Positions 45,201-56,704 are shown, numbered from the stretch's first letter. The stretch is 64,000 bases of DNA from Toxorhynchites rutilus septentrionalis (GCF_029784135.1 NC_073745.1:114132716-114196715), one strand, 5' to 3'. A program made the numbers and translations. Notes: a model not told the origin generated them from the sequence alone.

Positions 45201-45879
45201 CATTGTAACGGATAGTCTGAGCTCTGTCGAAGCTATCCGTTCAGTGAGGCCGGAAAAGCACTCGCCGTACTTCCTTGAGAGAATACGAGAAATTTTGAGT
45301 GCTTTATCCAGACGCTGTTATGTCATTACCTTTGTCTGGGTCCCTTCACATTGCTCAATTCCGGGTAACGAGAGGGCTGACTCATTAGCAAAGGTAGGTG
45401 CAATTGAAGGCGAAAATTATCAGCGTCAAATCGCCTTCAATGAATTTTATTCTTTAGTTCGTAAAAATATCATCGTTAACTGGCAACGCAAATGGAACGA
45501 AGATGAATTGGGCCGGTGGCTCCACTCAATTATCCCTAAGGTTAGCCTCAATCCGTGGTTCAAAAGTCTGGACTTGAGTCGGGACTTTATTCGCACCTTC
45601 TCCCGACTCATGTCCAATCACTGTTCGTTAGACGCGCTGCTTTTTCGTTTTAATCTTGCCGACAGCAATCTCTGCGGTTGTGGCCATGGTTACCACGACA
45701 TCGAACACGTTGTTTGGTCGTGCGAGTTGTATCTTGTTGCCAGATCGAATTTAGAAAACTCCCTTCGGGCTGGAGGAAAGCAGTCCAATGTGCCAGTGAG
45801 AGATGTGTTGGCTCGGTTAGACCTTGATTACATGTCCCAAATATATGTTTTCCTTAAAGCTATCGATCTTCGAGTGTGA
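42193..45879 (+). pseudogene. LINE ORF2: endonuclease, reverse transcriptase, RNase H, broken
   Basis: Start MSNLNREVGD at 42193. The APE endonuclease shows LQWNCRSL, ALSETWL and GDFNSHGTAWG; its last motif SDHLPI lies in another frame after a shift near 42735. A lesion near 42915 precedes the RT N-terminal part (42974-43720, to NSYRPIAMLS). Shifts near 43725 and 43885 divide RT motifs TQYGFRRGKG, FLDIKGAFDSVS and GLPQGSCLSPLL. A TAA at 44143 follows DIDNCLT. The frame then opens through RQLADDGVVS, where the usual Tyr/Phe before ADD is Leu. RNase H follows with NDGSS, AELAAIHWAL, VTDSLSSVEAI and GNERADSLAK (all catalytic acids visible), then a Cys/His motif CGCGHGYHDIEHVVWSC near the end. 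Confidence 0.95.
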
Positions 45880-46275
45880 TTGTTCATACATCCTTTTCCC
45901 CTCCTTTTCGTCCTTCGCGAGCTATCGGTTCCCTTCCTACTAACATTAGAATAAGTTAAATTGTAAATACATATTAGATGTAAGGATAGTTTTAAGAATT
46001 GAGTGTGAAGTGTCAGTGTGAATGAGAATGTGAATGTGAATGTGAGTGCGAGTGTAAACACACATCTCCTTACATCCCATCCTTTTCCTAATGAAAATGT
46101 GTCATCCTTCTAAACTCGAGTCGACCGCGAGTAATCGGTTTCCTATTTCATTAACCATAGAATTAAGGAAACAACATGTTGATATATGCTAGTTGAAATA
46201 TAGTTAAGAGTTTGGCTCCATTAAATTTATGTAACTGAGCCTGTAAAAATAAACGGAAAAATAAACGGAAAGACA

Positions 46276-47252
46276 ATAAATTAGAAATATTTTTTTTTAA
46301 TATTTCGAGAATTGCTACATTTAGAAGAAGATTGATAATAACCTTTTTTGTTTTAAATCACATCAGGGTTCATAATTTGTGGCTAAAAATGATTGTTAAC
46401 ATACAAAAATTCGAAGTTTCGAAAACTCCTAAAAATTCGATGTTCCACAAAGTTCGTCAAAAATAGTTTTACCATCTTGGGCCTATGTATTTTGGATATT
46501 GCAAATTGAATTTTTATTTTGTAAATAAAAAAAGTGTACTAATTTTTTTTCTCAGTGTAACTCTTTCTAAGACACTATTTCGGTACGACTCATAGTTTTT
46601 GAGATATAAATTATCAAAACTTTCTCTTACTCAAATCGATACGCCCTTTTCAAAAGTTACGCTTGAGTCAAAATATGAACCATGATGATGTATTTGGAAA
46701 AGTTGTTGGAAATTATAAGCAAATTCATAAAATTTCATGAACATGACGGTATAACACGACAAACATATTAAAAGGGATTATTTACTATAAAAAAGATAAT
46801 AAATTAGAAATATTTTTATAAATATTTCGAGAATGGCTACATTTAGAAGGAGATTGATAATAACCTTTTTTGTTTTAAATCACATCAGGATTCATAATTT
46901 GTGGCTAAAAATGATTGTTGCAAATTGAATTTTTATTTTGTAAATAAAAAAAAGAGTACTAATTTTTTTTCTCAGTGTACATTTTTTTCATATTCAACCA
47001 TCAATACTCTATAACTCTTTCTAAGACACTATTTCGATATGACTCATAGCTTTTGAGATATAAATTATCAAAGCTTTCTCTTACTCAAATCGATAGGCCC
47101 TTTTCAAAAGTTACGCTTGAGTCAAAAAATTCCCAATTGCTGTGGAAAACTCATATTCCCTCTAACCCAAACGGAATACACACTTTCATTGGAATCAAAA
47201 ATACATGTTTTTAAAATCAGCACTTTTAGGACGATTTCATTTGGAATTGCTG
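46276..47252. repeat. Fold-back array, right part (inverted A and B units)
   Basis: Continuation of 38080-40223: B(-) to about 46540, A(-) 46540-46675, B(-) 46690-46970, A(-) 46970-47135. The outer ends GGAATACACACTTTCATTGG and CGATTTCATTTGGAATT are the inverse of 38150-38080. The two halves together form an imperfect inverted structure about 3.1 kb long once the LINE is discounted. Confidence 0.85.
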
Positions 47253-47299
47253 AAAAACGACATTGATGTGCCTTTCTTCTGGAATATCGTTCAGATTGT

Positions 47300-47400
47300 T
47301 TTCGATATTTTTTAGAATCTCGAAAGGATTCATAGCTAATAATTCCGGAAGTATGTGATGCTGTAAATGGCAGTCTAAAAGATTTTCTTAAATTATATTT
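47300..47400 (+). pseudogene. PIF/Harbinger-like transposase, downstream piece
   Basis: LIIPEVCDAVNGSLKDFLK matches the motif that follows the helix-turn-helix in HARBI1-like transposases. In intact genes it comes about 50-60 residues after the RVKL motif, which here lies at 38075, left of the inserted array. Confidence 0.6.
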
Positions 47401-47807
47401 ATTTCGCTTTGCCAGCAGTTCCGTGTACCAATTTGTGAAATGAAAATGATAGTAGATTTGCAGGTGGAAGAAATGCGCGTCAAAAATTAAAATGATGAAT
47501 GAAACTGTACTTTTTTGAATCGAATATGTATTATGTTTCTTAGAACAATACCTTTTTTTTGCAAGTTGTGAGTGAATTTTGAATGAAAATTGTGCCTGAT
47601 AATAATTCTATATTAGGGATTCTCAAGAAAACTATCTCAAAAAGGAAGCGTGCTCAGACAGCGTGCAAAACAAAATAACAACGATTTCGTTTATGAACTA
47701 TGAGGGTTTTGTTTGTTTTTCCAATAATTCTAAAGTCTATAAATATCTTCGCATGTTTTCAAATATCTTAAAAATAAAGACGTTTCTTTACATTTGGCAT
47801 CCCTGAT

Positions 47808-50549
47808 TCGAGCGCTAAATTCTGTGTTTGACGTTTTGAGGGATGCGAGTGCGAGTAAATTCAAAAAACTTTGAAGTAGCTCGCATGCCAGATCACACAT
47901 GACACATGATTTTAGTATCTGCTTGCACTCACATTCACTAGAGATATAGTCTCATTCACCCTCTCTTAAATGGATTGGCCCTTACATTACATCGCAATTG
48001 ATTTTATCTTGCGGAATAAAATCCAGAATGTATTTGAAGTATTAGGTATATCTTCTTATTCCTGTCTACAAAAAGCTTGTAGGTGGTGTAGGTCAAGAGC
48101 TAAACTTTCTCAAACGAAATAAGTTGAACAGATCGTCGACCATATGTGTAAACGAATCTCTCGCAGCATTCACTTTCGCAGCTGATAATAACTTTTCATA
48201 CCTATCGGATATGAGACATTTTACTCATCTTCACCTTCAAACAACTTTGCGTTTCTTTTCAAGGGTTGGGTATGTTCTCACATTCGTTGCAATGCTACGC
48301 CTTGCAGATTTAAAACTACTAAAACAAGAAAAGAATTGGCCCTGGCACAGAGAAAGAAGTAAACTTGTTCCGGCTAAACCAGTTTGTTGATTTTATGCGT
48401 CTTCTTTTCTTTGGAGAACGAATTCGAATCGAAATGAATGTGACCTTACTCATTGCGGAAATTCAACAGGTAGAGTGTGGTTTAGCATATTATCTGGAGG
48501 TTACTGTGAATTTAGTCAATGTTCTTGTTCAATATATAACCTTTGGGTGTAGTGCTTGTGATAGAGCTAGAAAAAACTGAGTGACGAATTGGGAAATTGG
48601 GCGGATTCGGATTTTATGCGCAGCACTTTTTTGTTGTTGAGGTTGTGTTATATTGCGTTTCAACGGATTGTGTGTTTCTGTCAAGAGAAAACGACAAAAA
48701 CGGCACGGAAAGTGTACACAAAAATGCTTCGTAACGCGTAAAGTGTGCATCAAACAATTAGTGTTGCTCTCGGCATTTTTATTTGATCGATTGTCTCATT
48801 TCCGCTAGCGTAGAGGCGAATGAACTTTGTAGTCTTAAGCCTTTAAGATAGAAAACAAAATTTACGTTTGCCAAATGTAGTTTTTGTTTGTCTGATTACA
48901 TCACCGATATACTCTGAAACATTATCATGATGACATACACAGTAAAGTTTTGTGAGTTGATGCGAGATTTCACTTTGGTGACTGCGGAAGCCATTTAACA
49001 TATTGCGGACCGCTCACGAGTTTTCTCGTGTTTCGCGTTCCATCTATTACGGATGGATCACGAAATAACCCGTGTTCTCAAGTTTAAATCCTTGGTCTGC
49101 CGAGAACGTAACAAGGCCTACCCTGCCGTAATCTCGCAAAGTGACGCAAGCGCCAGAGGTAAGAATTTTCAGTACGAGACTTTTTGTAAAATTGCATGTA
49201 TAATCAGCATACGCTTACATTACGAAAATCTGATCTGTACAAAATGTGTATTGTTGATGGAAAAACATTGCCATCGGCTTGATTTTTGAAACAATGCAGT
49301 TTTATTTAAGCTATGCCACCAACGCCAATTTGTTTTGGAAACAGCAAATTTAAATCGCTGTTTCCACAACCGATTGGCGTTCATCCATCAAAGTATGTGA
49401 GAATCTGTTTCCAATTATTTTCTCCAACATGCTGCCGTTGAGCGAAGCGTCAGGGAGAAGAATTCACATACTTACCCAACTTTGTAGCATGAGTCGAGCA
49501 GGTTAACATAGTTGAGACAGCACTGATTTTTTCGAATTCAAAATGCAATTGAAACTATCCCTGTTAAATAACATAATGCCGTCCGAAATTATCCGAAGTA
49601 AAACAGATTCAGTTTACGCGAGGATGTTTTGAGTTTTTTTACAAGATGTGTTTCGTTTTGTTTGGAGCATTTAGAAGAGTGCAGCTGTTCACCAAATCCG
49701 ACATTTATCCTTTAATCAACACTTAGTTTCATTTTATCCGAAAGAGAAATTGAACAGGCGAGGAAAGTAAACATCGTCAAGAAGCTTTGTCCCTTGATGC
49801 CTGAAGAAAAAAGACACTACATATTAGGGAATCCTTGTAATCAACAATTAAATTGATGAGTTTGAACTATTTAGTTCTAATCTTTATGAGCTATATGTGA
49901 GAACAGCAAAACACTTCAATCTAGGATAACTATACTTTAAGATGAGTTTGATTTTATGAATTTAAAGTACATGGTTTTGTGAGCTTCTTAGTACATGATT
50001 TCTAATCCTGAAAAAAAATTGCTATTATAAAAGTAACATTACATGGGGATGGACTGTTTTTGATTAAAATACTTGGCATGACAAGCTTCTCGGAAAAGTG
50101 TTTTTTTTACAAGAAAGAAGGCATGTGACTTTTATTATGCTAAACGTTCATTACGGAAGAAGTTGTTATCTGAATATTGCTGTCCCTGCTCGTTCATCGT
50201 ACTCTATCAGAACAGATAAAAAAATCACATCGCATCACTATCAAATTACGTCACACCATAGAGAAAATGGCGCTTGCGCCCCATCACAGTGGAAATGGCG
50301 CTTGCGCCACTCCGTTTTCAAGCTTTCACGGGGTCATTTTTTCACATTTACGTAAATTTTCACAGTTGCTTGGAAGGATTTGGTATTCTTTATCGATCTA
50401 TAACAAAAAACGTAAAATGTCAATGTTGGCGCTTGCGTCACTTTGCGAGATTACGGCAGTACTGTTGGCTCGCCTTCGTCTCATCCACACCGAAAGAAAC
50501 GATCTCATTCGTGGATCCGAACAAATGAAGCTACAATTTAATTCTGGAA
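47808..50549. other. No gene recognised; hairpin and motif copies
   Basis: Open frames at 48124-48390 and 49053-49289 are without domains. Motif M (inverted) is at 48805-48850. The sequence TGGCGCTTGCG is seen near 50268, 50297 and 50428, and its complement at 49145. A 33-bp perfect inverted match joins 49124-49156 with 50427-50460. Confidence 0.45.
49321..49381. repeat. 61-nt hairpin, 25-bp stem
   Basis: AACGCCAATTTGTTTTGGAA + ACAGC pairs with GCTGTTTCCACAACCGATTG + GCGTT with three mismatches, around an 11-base AT loop. The size is compatible with a microRNA precursor or a tiny inverted-repeat element; nothing in the sequence decides. Confidence 0.7.
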
Positions 50550-51905
50550 AATTTTCTAGAAAAAATCTGTATATCTGTATTTCTAGTCAAAAAATCTGTA
50601 TAAAAATCTGTATCGAAAAGTTAAGGAAAAAATGAAACTGAAAGATTATTTTCTCTTTGAACTCATTTTTCTTATTTATGGGTTGTTAAAGTCGTGTCAA
50701 TACAACAAAATAATTCATAGAGAAGATTTTCTCCTCTGTATTTTAGGACGTTTATACATGGTTTTGTTGAACTTTGCCGTAAAATTTTCCGTCAATTTAA
50801 TCCTTGACGCTTCTCCTCGAGTCGTTACATAGTTCTTCCCTTCCAAAATAGAGTCTATAATTGTGGGAGCAAACTGATTTCCGGACATTGTTTTGTTAAC
50901 ATTGTAAAGCGAAAATATTCGCTTAACACACGCTGATGAATTTCATCAAAAAGTGCCTTACAAACGACCTTAGCAATGGACACAAAAATTTCCCATGACG
51001 CTTTTTGACATCCGAGAGCTAACCAAGATATATCTGAGTCACTCAATTTTTGCCCCATAAGATTCGACTTGAGTAGACTGAATTCGTTATCCAAGCCTTG
51101 TCTATTACCTGCTCCAACGAATTGAGGAAATTGGAACATCATATTATTAAGGTTTGGTAGCTTGAGGAAATTTTGAGGGTTTATCAAGGCAGCAGTTGTC
51201 AGTTAGTTCAATATAGAAGTCACGACAACCCGATTTGAAGGTCAACTTTATAGTTGCATCCAATCCTTTCTCATCTCCTTCTGCATCGATACCAACGTAA
51301 ACATCCTCAACTTCTTCAGAAACCCTTCAAAATCTTTAACATTAAGGTCAGCCTCAGCGAATCATTGCACGTGGCTCTCCAAACATAACTCACCCAACAA
51401 CATCAACAATAACATTCTTGTCTCATTATAAAGTTCGCAAAATTAAGAACTTTCTGATCGAAAAGTGCGATTGACGTTATTGATGAGCGGTAGAACAAAG
51501 TTAAGGAACAGCATAATCGGTTCAGTCATAGGATCGTTTGAATGGGTTAATATACGATTGGCGGTTTGATTATGGTCATACTTAACATGGAACGAAAAGA
51601 ATCGTTTAGGCTCTTCAAATCACTCAAGATTTCGCTTAACAATTATCTCCAACGAAAGCCATCTCCTTGCGCTGCTTTAATAATTTTTATAAATCAAGGT
51701 ATCTATGTATGAACTGTAATAAATTCGATATTTAAAAATGAATATGAAATTTGAAAAAGTTGAGTTAAAAAATTGAAACTGACAAAAATCTGTAAATTCT
51801 GTATCTTTGCTGAAAATCTCTAATTCTGTATAAACATATTCTGTATCTGAAATTTATCCTAAAAGTTATAAAATACAGAATATTCTGTATATGTGGCAAC
51901 CCTGC
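50550..51905 (-). pseudogene. hAT-like transposase remnant
   Basis: The right end GTGGCAACCCTG (ending 51905) is the inverse of CAGGGTTGCCAC, a hAT-type terminus. Subterminal TCTGTAT motifs cluster at both sides (50565-50610 and 51790-51890). The minus strand reads PMTEPIMLFLNFVLPLINNV, NETRMLLLMLLGEL and, in a frame open at 50855-51187, FPQFVGAGNRQGLDNEFSLL. These resemble the middle of hAT transposases but are weak matches with stops and frame changes. The left terminus was not found. Confidence 0.5.
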
Positions 51906-52439
51906 GTACAAGTTTGCCCCAAAACGTGCGGTCTTTAATTAGTTAAGATTACCGAAAGAATGTGGCAGTTGTTCAGCTGGATATAAGTGATAGGCTCCTG
52001 TAACCCCTGGAAGAATTTCCTCTTTACGTTCCGTGTCCAATCCTTAACGTGCGATGAAACATTCTTAAGCCTGCATTTGAAATTTAATACAAGACTTGTG
52101 AATTCGTGCTTCATGTTCTAAACCAGTGATTTTCAACCAGTGGAAATTCCCCCTAGTGAGGAATTTGATAATTAAAAGGGAGGAATTGTGCAAGGGAATG
52201 TTGCACATGTACTTCGCCTTGAAGATAGCAATGATTAGCAAAAATTTCCACAAAAACTTTATAAGATACGCTTCAATCTGAAATGTAATGTTCAATTCAA
52301 CAACTTCGCAATGTTTGAAGGACTTTCGTCAGTGAATGATGACGGAACAAACGACGAAACAGTACAGAAACCATAAAAAAGAAGATTGTACAGTATTTGT
52401 CAAGACTTTTTAAAACAAGTTAAACTTGAAACATATTTT

Positions 52440-52700
52440 CCTTATATCATAGAATAAGTTCTGGACATGGTTTAAAATCCCTGTGATGCGATTGTATGGA
52501 ATATCCCTTCCGACTGGCAGTGACGAATGTTTCGGATGAATTTCAAATCAAACTCATCGATCTCCAAATGATCGATTCTCATCCTGATATGCGGAAAAAG
52601 CATTACGAGTGTTGTTGTCTTTTGCGTAGTATTTTTGTGAATCTGGATTTCCTACAATGCTGCTGATGGGAACAAAACAGAGTGGATATCGTAGATAACA
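52440..52700 (+). pseudogene. hAT transposase C-terminal dimerisation region
   Basis: The plus strand reads VSDEFQIKLIDLQ and, in a different frame, EKALRVLLSFA (stop) YFCESGFPTMLLMGTKQ. The latter is the conserved hAT C-terminal dimerisation motif (ALxLLLPFxSTYLCExGFS). Frame changes and a stop make it non-functional, and the N-terminal zinc finger and catalytic parts are missing. Confidence 0.82.
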
Positions 52701-52846
52701 TAAGGTGTGCTTCTCTACAACGCTCTCAAGAACTAGGATTTCGGCGGAAAATGTTCTGGCGCAGGTACCATACTGACTTGACAGACTCTATATGCATTTT
52801 TGTAATCAGGTACAAGTATCAAATCAAATTTATTGCGAATAGAGCT

Positions 52847-52985
52847 TGAGCTTGAGCTTGGGTAGACTGTACAATTCGTAGTTGCTCTCCGTGATTGACC
52901 TGAACCAACCAAATTGTACAAAGAACACACAGAATGACGCTTGGGACTAGCAAATCTTTCTCGTTGCACAATTTTCGGTGATTTG
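52847..52985. repeat. Insertion bracketed by 28-30-bp direct repeats
   Basis: AAATCAAATTTATTGCGAAT + AGA(G/A)CTTGA occurs at 52820-52846 and 52987-53014. Between them is a segment starting GCTTGAGCTTGGGTAGAC. The long direct repeats could be a target duplication of a retroposed sequence or a local duplication. Confidence 0.6.
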
Positions 52986-53139
52986 CAAATCAAATTTATT
53001 GCGAATAGAACTTGAAAACCGTTTGTATACTTTTATTATTTATTTTTTCTTCAGAAGTACTGAAAGGGGGGAAGCAATGGGATTAATTTTCGTAAAGGGG
53101 GGAATGGAGCAAAAACGATTGAAAACCACTGTTCTAAAC

Positions 53140-54504
53140 AAAGTGTTAATATTGCAATGATTCAATGAATAACTGTCATTGAAATCATCGGTCCATAACG
53201 TTGTTGTAGGCTCATTTATTTATTCCCATGGAAGGTCAGTACCTCGCTTGCAACAACAAATGCAAACGGCTTAACATAAAATAAACTGTTCAGTTCTTAT
53301 TTAAATATAAATAAAAATATTTGGTGTCCGTTCCTCACGATTTAACTCGAGAAAGAAGCAACGGATTTAAACATTCAGTATCAGGTTTGATGCGTGTTAC
53401 TCTGCGTGTAATCTCTGTGCGAACTTGAGTGTTCGAAATTATTGAAATCAAAATATCAATTGGACAGGGACGAAGTTCGCCGTTATTTAATACTTTTAAA
53501 TCCAGTTGCGCTCGTTTGAAATGTAGAGCTGTCGTATGTCAAAATATAAATAAAAATACAAATCGCTCTCTCGGTAGCCATTCGGTCGCAATTTTGTGCG
53601 CATTGTATTTAACGAATTTTTCATGAAATTTGATTATTCGATTTGATATATTTGACAAACCATCAGTTTGGACGACTGTTTACATACTCTAGAAGAGGTG
53701 AACAGATATTTTGTTTAATCTCAGTAAATAACTCGGATAGAAATTACTTTGATGTTTGGGAGTGAAGTGGTCAGTGGTGGATAACGACTCACAATTTTAT
53801 GTTTACTAAAGCTGATGTACCTCATCACATTCTGCTCTTGAAGGGGCCCTTTTTGTGGTTTTGACCCTGGAAAATATGCCACACCAACTAAATGAAGCAT
53901 CATTTTGTAAAATGTTATGTTTTTTTACGCCAAAAATATGTTCGATTTTTCTACTTTTTTTCTAATGATGAAATATGTACTTTGTTATTTTTTTTATAGT
54001 AAAAACCGTGTGCCGCAAAAACCGATATTTCAGCGGTCTTCCATAAACTCAGTCATGATATCTTATAGCAGAACTCGAACGTCACGGTTTTTCTTGTGCG
54101 TCACTCGACTGGTTCGACTGGTCGTTCGATGTCTATCGGGATTGGATACTATATCGGAACCATTCTCAGTTACATCGAGTGTCCTTTCTTGCATGCATTA
54201 CAAATAAATGAACTAATTCCGGAGGGATTAAATCGACGAAATGGATGAAATCATACCATGCGGAAAATTTAATTCATTAGATAATTTTTTGCCTTTCAAC
54301 CTTTTGTTTCAATTCAGTCATGTCTTAAAAATTATTCCCAACTTATCTTTAATATTAAAGATTTTGTTGCATTTCAACTCATTTGTTTTCTTTGTGTGTA
54401 TTGTAATATATGAGCTGAGCGTGTTTTGAATTCAAATGTCTGACAACTGTGCAGAATTAAAAGAATCTGACAGCATTCCTTTTGGGCCCTTTTTTAGCAC
54501 TATT
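53140..54504. other. No gene; dispersed repeat at 53745-54020
   Basis: 53745-54020 shares blocks with 24800-25090. Open frames 53917-54207 and 54241-54429 are low-complexity Phe/Leu-rich and unrecognised. Confidence 0.4.
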
Positions 54505-54590
54505 TTGATCGAGGCTCTGGCAACCCTACCCCAACCAACACAAATCGAGCGTATGCAGCATAAAGCAGGGTTCGGGCTCAGGGGTCACGT
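54505..54590 (-). repeat. Dispersed repeat, inverted copy of 37520-37605
   Basis: Shares GCTCTGGCAACCCTACCCC, GAGCGTATGCAGCATAAA and GGGTCACGTATT with the reverse complement of 37520-37605 at moderate divergence. Confidence 0.7.
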
Positions 54591-54689
54591 ATTGTTTATT
54601 GTTTGGATGTTTGGATTCAATATTGATGCATATATGTTCAACATCTGATTACAAAAAATGAATTTGGGAAAAAAATTATTGAATTATTT

Positions 54690-54985
54690 TGCATCGATTT
54701 CAAAAATGTGACAAAAACAGGATTTTTATAATGCTTTACAAGATCTGATGCATTTCTGCAAATATTACAGTAAGTTCTAATATTTGCAGACAAGTTTTTA
54801 GCCTAGCATATTTCCTACACATTTGTGAACGTTACATATTGATACGTTTAGCCGATTTTTCAAAGTTTCAAAGTCTAAAATTAGTCTGCAAACATTAGAA
54901 CTCATTGCAATATTTTTAGAATGACAGCAGTTTTGTAAAGCACTATAAAATTCTTGTTTTTGGGCACTTTTTTAAATCGATGCAA
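54690..54985. repeat. Fold-back repeat
   Basis: TGCATCGATTTCAAAAA, AGGATTTTTATAATGCTTTA and TTCTAATATTTGCAGAC are repeated inverted on the right (GTCTGCAAACATTAGAA, AAAGCACTATAAAATTCTTG, TTTAAATCGATGCA). Non-coding. Confidence 0.8.
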
Positions 54986-56479
54986 AAAAAATCAATTTTT
55001 TTTTTCGTTAAAGTAATACATTATCCTCGTGTATAACATATTGGAGTTTTCAAAACTGCCTTTCGATTTGTCGTGCAATTATTACTTGTTGAATTATTCA
55101 TCATCAAATACGAAGAGGCAATTTTTCATTCAAATTGAACTATCTCTGTATAGAAAGGTCCTACAGGAACTTTCTAGGAACCAAAATTACAGCATGTCAA
55201 AAATCCCTTAAAATTTCCGAATTCGCACTCTGTTCTTGTATTTTTTTTCGACTGTACATTCAGACAGTTTCTAAAGGTGGAATTCGACTTATTTAACATG
55301 ACACATGCTACAAGTTAAATGTAAACAACAATGGATATAATACTTTTTTACCTCAGCCACTACACAGTAGTGTGCGATTGCGCACTGCTCCAACATATGT
55401 CTTGATGTCATTGTTTTTATAATCAATAATTTTGTTGTTCCATTATTATGGTGAATTATGATAATCGTCAATAAATGACGTAGTTGCCCCAGTGTTGTCA
55501 AACATGTCGTGTTTCACATGTCGCACCGATCCGCAAGCCATTGGATAAGGCCAACATCGCTCAACAAGACCAATTATGTCGTAAAATGATACACTCCAAT
55601 AAGCAAGAAGCATTGACTTGTAGCATACATCAAATTGAATAGGTGGAATCCCGCCTTATAAGCCATGTGCTCAAAAACAAATAAATTTGGTGGAATAAAG
55701 AAAAATAAATAAAATATTACAAAACTGTCTGTTTTTCGCCGACAAATGGCAGAAGTTCTCTACGGGTAGAATTCCGAAATTCACCGGCGAAAGGTTATAG
55801 ATAATAATAACCAACATGATCAAAATTGAATTCCAATAAAGAAAAATTTCCTTAAAACGTTGAACAAGGAACCGCGGATACTTTTAAAATAACCCATAGT
55901 ATGGGATAGATCATTTGAAGGTTTATCCTTGAACCAGGCGTGATTTGAGCGCTGATATTACTTATGAGCAATTCCTCGCCAAATGGGCCAAAAACCAAAA
56001 AAAACCCGATCTTCTCTGATTTTTTTTTGAAACTTGGTTCTTATAATGCAAACAACCTAGAACTTCAATTACGACCGATTTTTGAAAAAGGCGTATTCGA
56101 AATCATTGATATTTCTTTCAAAAAATCGTAACTCAAGATCCAGATGTCTGACTCAAATATGATGCTGGACAAAGTTGTTAATAAACCAATGAGCTACTAG
56201 GGAAAAATAACATTTGAAATATACTGTTGAAAAACCTTGGTCAAAATTTGAATTTAATATTGAAAAAAATCTCAAAACACCGAAAACCTTCACACCTCTT
56301 TTATGCACTGTCCATGTTTTAAGCAAAAAAATGGAAAAATTTCCTGTCTAACGGTATACAATATAACATATACCGCAACAGCGATTTTGCGCAATATGCG
56401 TTTAAAATCTCTTAATGAATCCTTACATGCCTCATTTTCAATTTCGTAGACTGACCCCTCTATGAAGAAATCAAAGTCG
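54986..56479. other. No feature recognised
   Basis: AT-rich DNA with short unrecognised frames. 56000-56300 has the drifting AT-rich look of an old fold-back repeat, but no partner was identified. Confidence 0.4.
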
Positions 56480-56704
56480 TAGTCCTACGTCAAAATTTAA
56501 TTGAAAACCCCGATTTCTTTTACTCCCCCTTTGGGTGATTTTTCGGTTTTCAAAAAACTCAAACTTTGACCGCTGTGCGACACTAGTAAATAAAGTTCGA
56601 TTGAGCTGATATTTTGTATAGGGTAGTTTCTCGTGGGAATCACTATTTTTAATCAAGTCCAGTTCGATAATTCGAGATGGCTATTTTCATTGGCGCTCTA
56701 ATAT
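56480..56704. repeat. Family G-related repeat remnant
   Basis: Blocks TTTGGGTGATTTTTCGG, CAAAAAACTCAAACTTTGAC and GATTGAGCTGATATTTTG match 22560-22735. It is preceded by GTCGTAGTCCTACGTC at 56475. Confidence 0.7.

Larger units (their letters stand above)
40232..46268 (+). mobile_element. Non-LTR retrotransposon with RNase H (I-like), 6.0 kb
   Basis: Inserted in unit B of the fold-back array with target duplication AAAGACAA (40224-40231 and 46269-46276). The flanks rejoin to match the uninterrupted unit near 46785. Two overlapping ORFs (zinc-knuckle ORF1; endonuclease, reverse transcriptase, RNase H ORF2) follow a 5' leader of about 410 bp holding a (TA)n tract. The 3' tail is a short tandem AAATAAACGG. 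RNase H places it near the I/Loa group; the clade is inferred. Several frameshifts make it inactive. Confidence 0.93.
37628..47807 (+). mobile_element. Composite nest with hAT-like ends
   Basis: The left end CAGTGATGCCAGATGATTTT and the right end TTTACATTTGGCATCCCTG resemble the ends of 35527-36729, including ATGTCTTCA-like subterminal motifs. However, no 8-bp target duplication is visible, so the two ends may belong to different copies. Inside are PIF/Harbinger-like coding pieces split by a 9-kb fold-back array, itself split by a LINE. Confidence 0.5.
52124..53131 (+). mobile_element. hAT element, internally decayed (1008 bp)
   Basis: Ends CAGTGATTTTCAACC and GATTGAAAACCACTG are near-perfect inverted repeats. 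Flanks TTCTAAAC at 52116-52123 and 53132-53139 form a perfect 8-bp target duplication, the hAT hallmark. A transposase remnant is inside. Confidence 0.93.
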
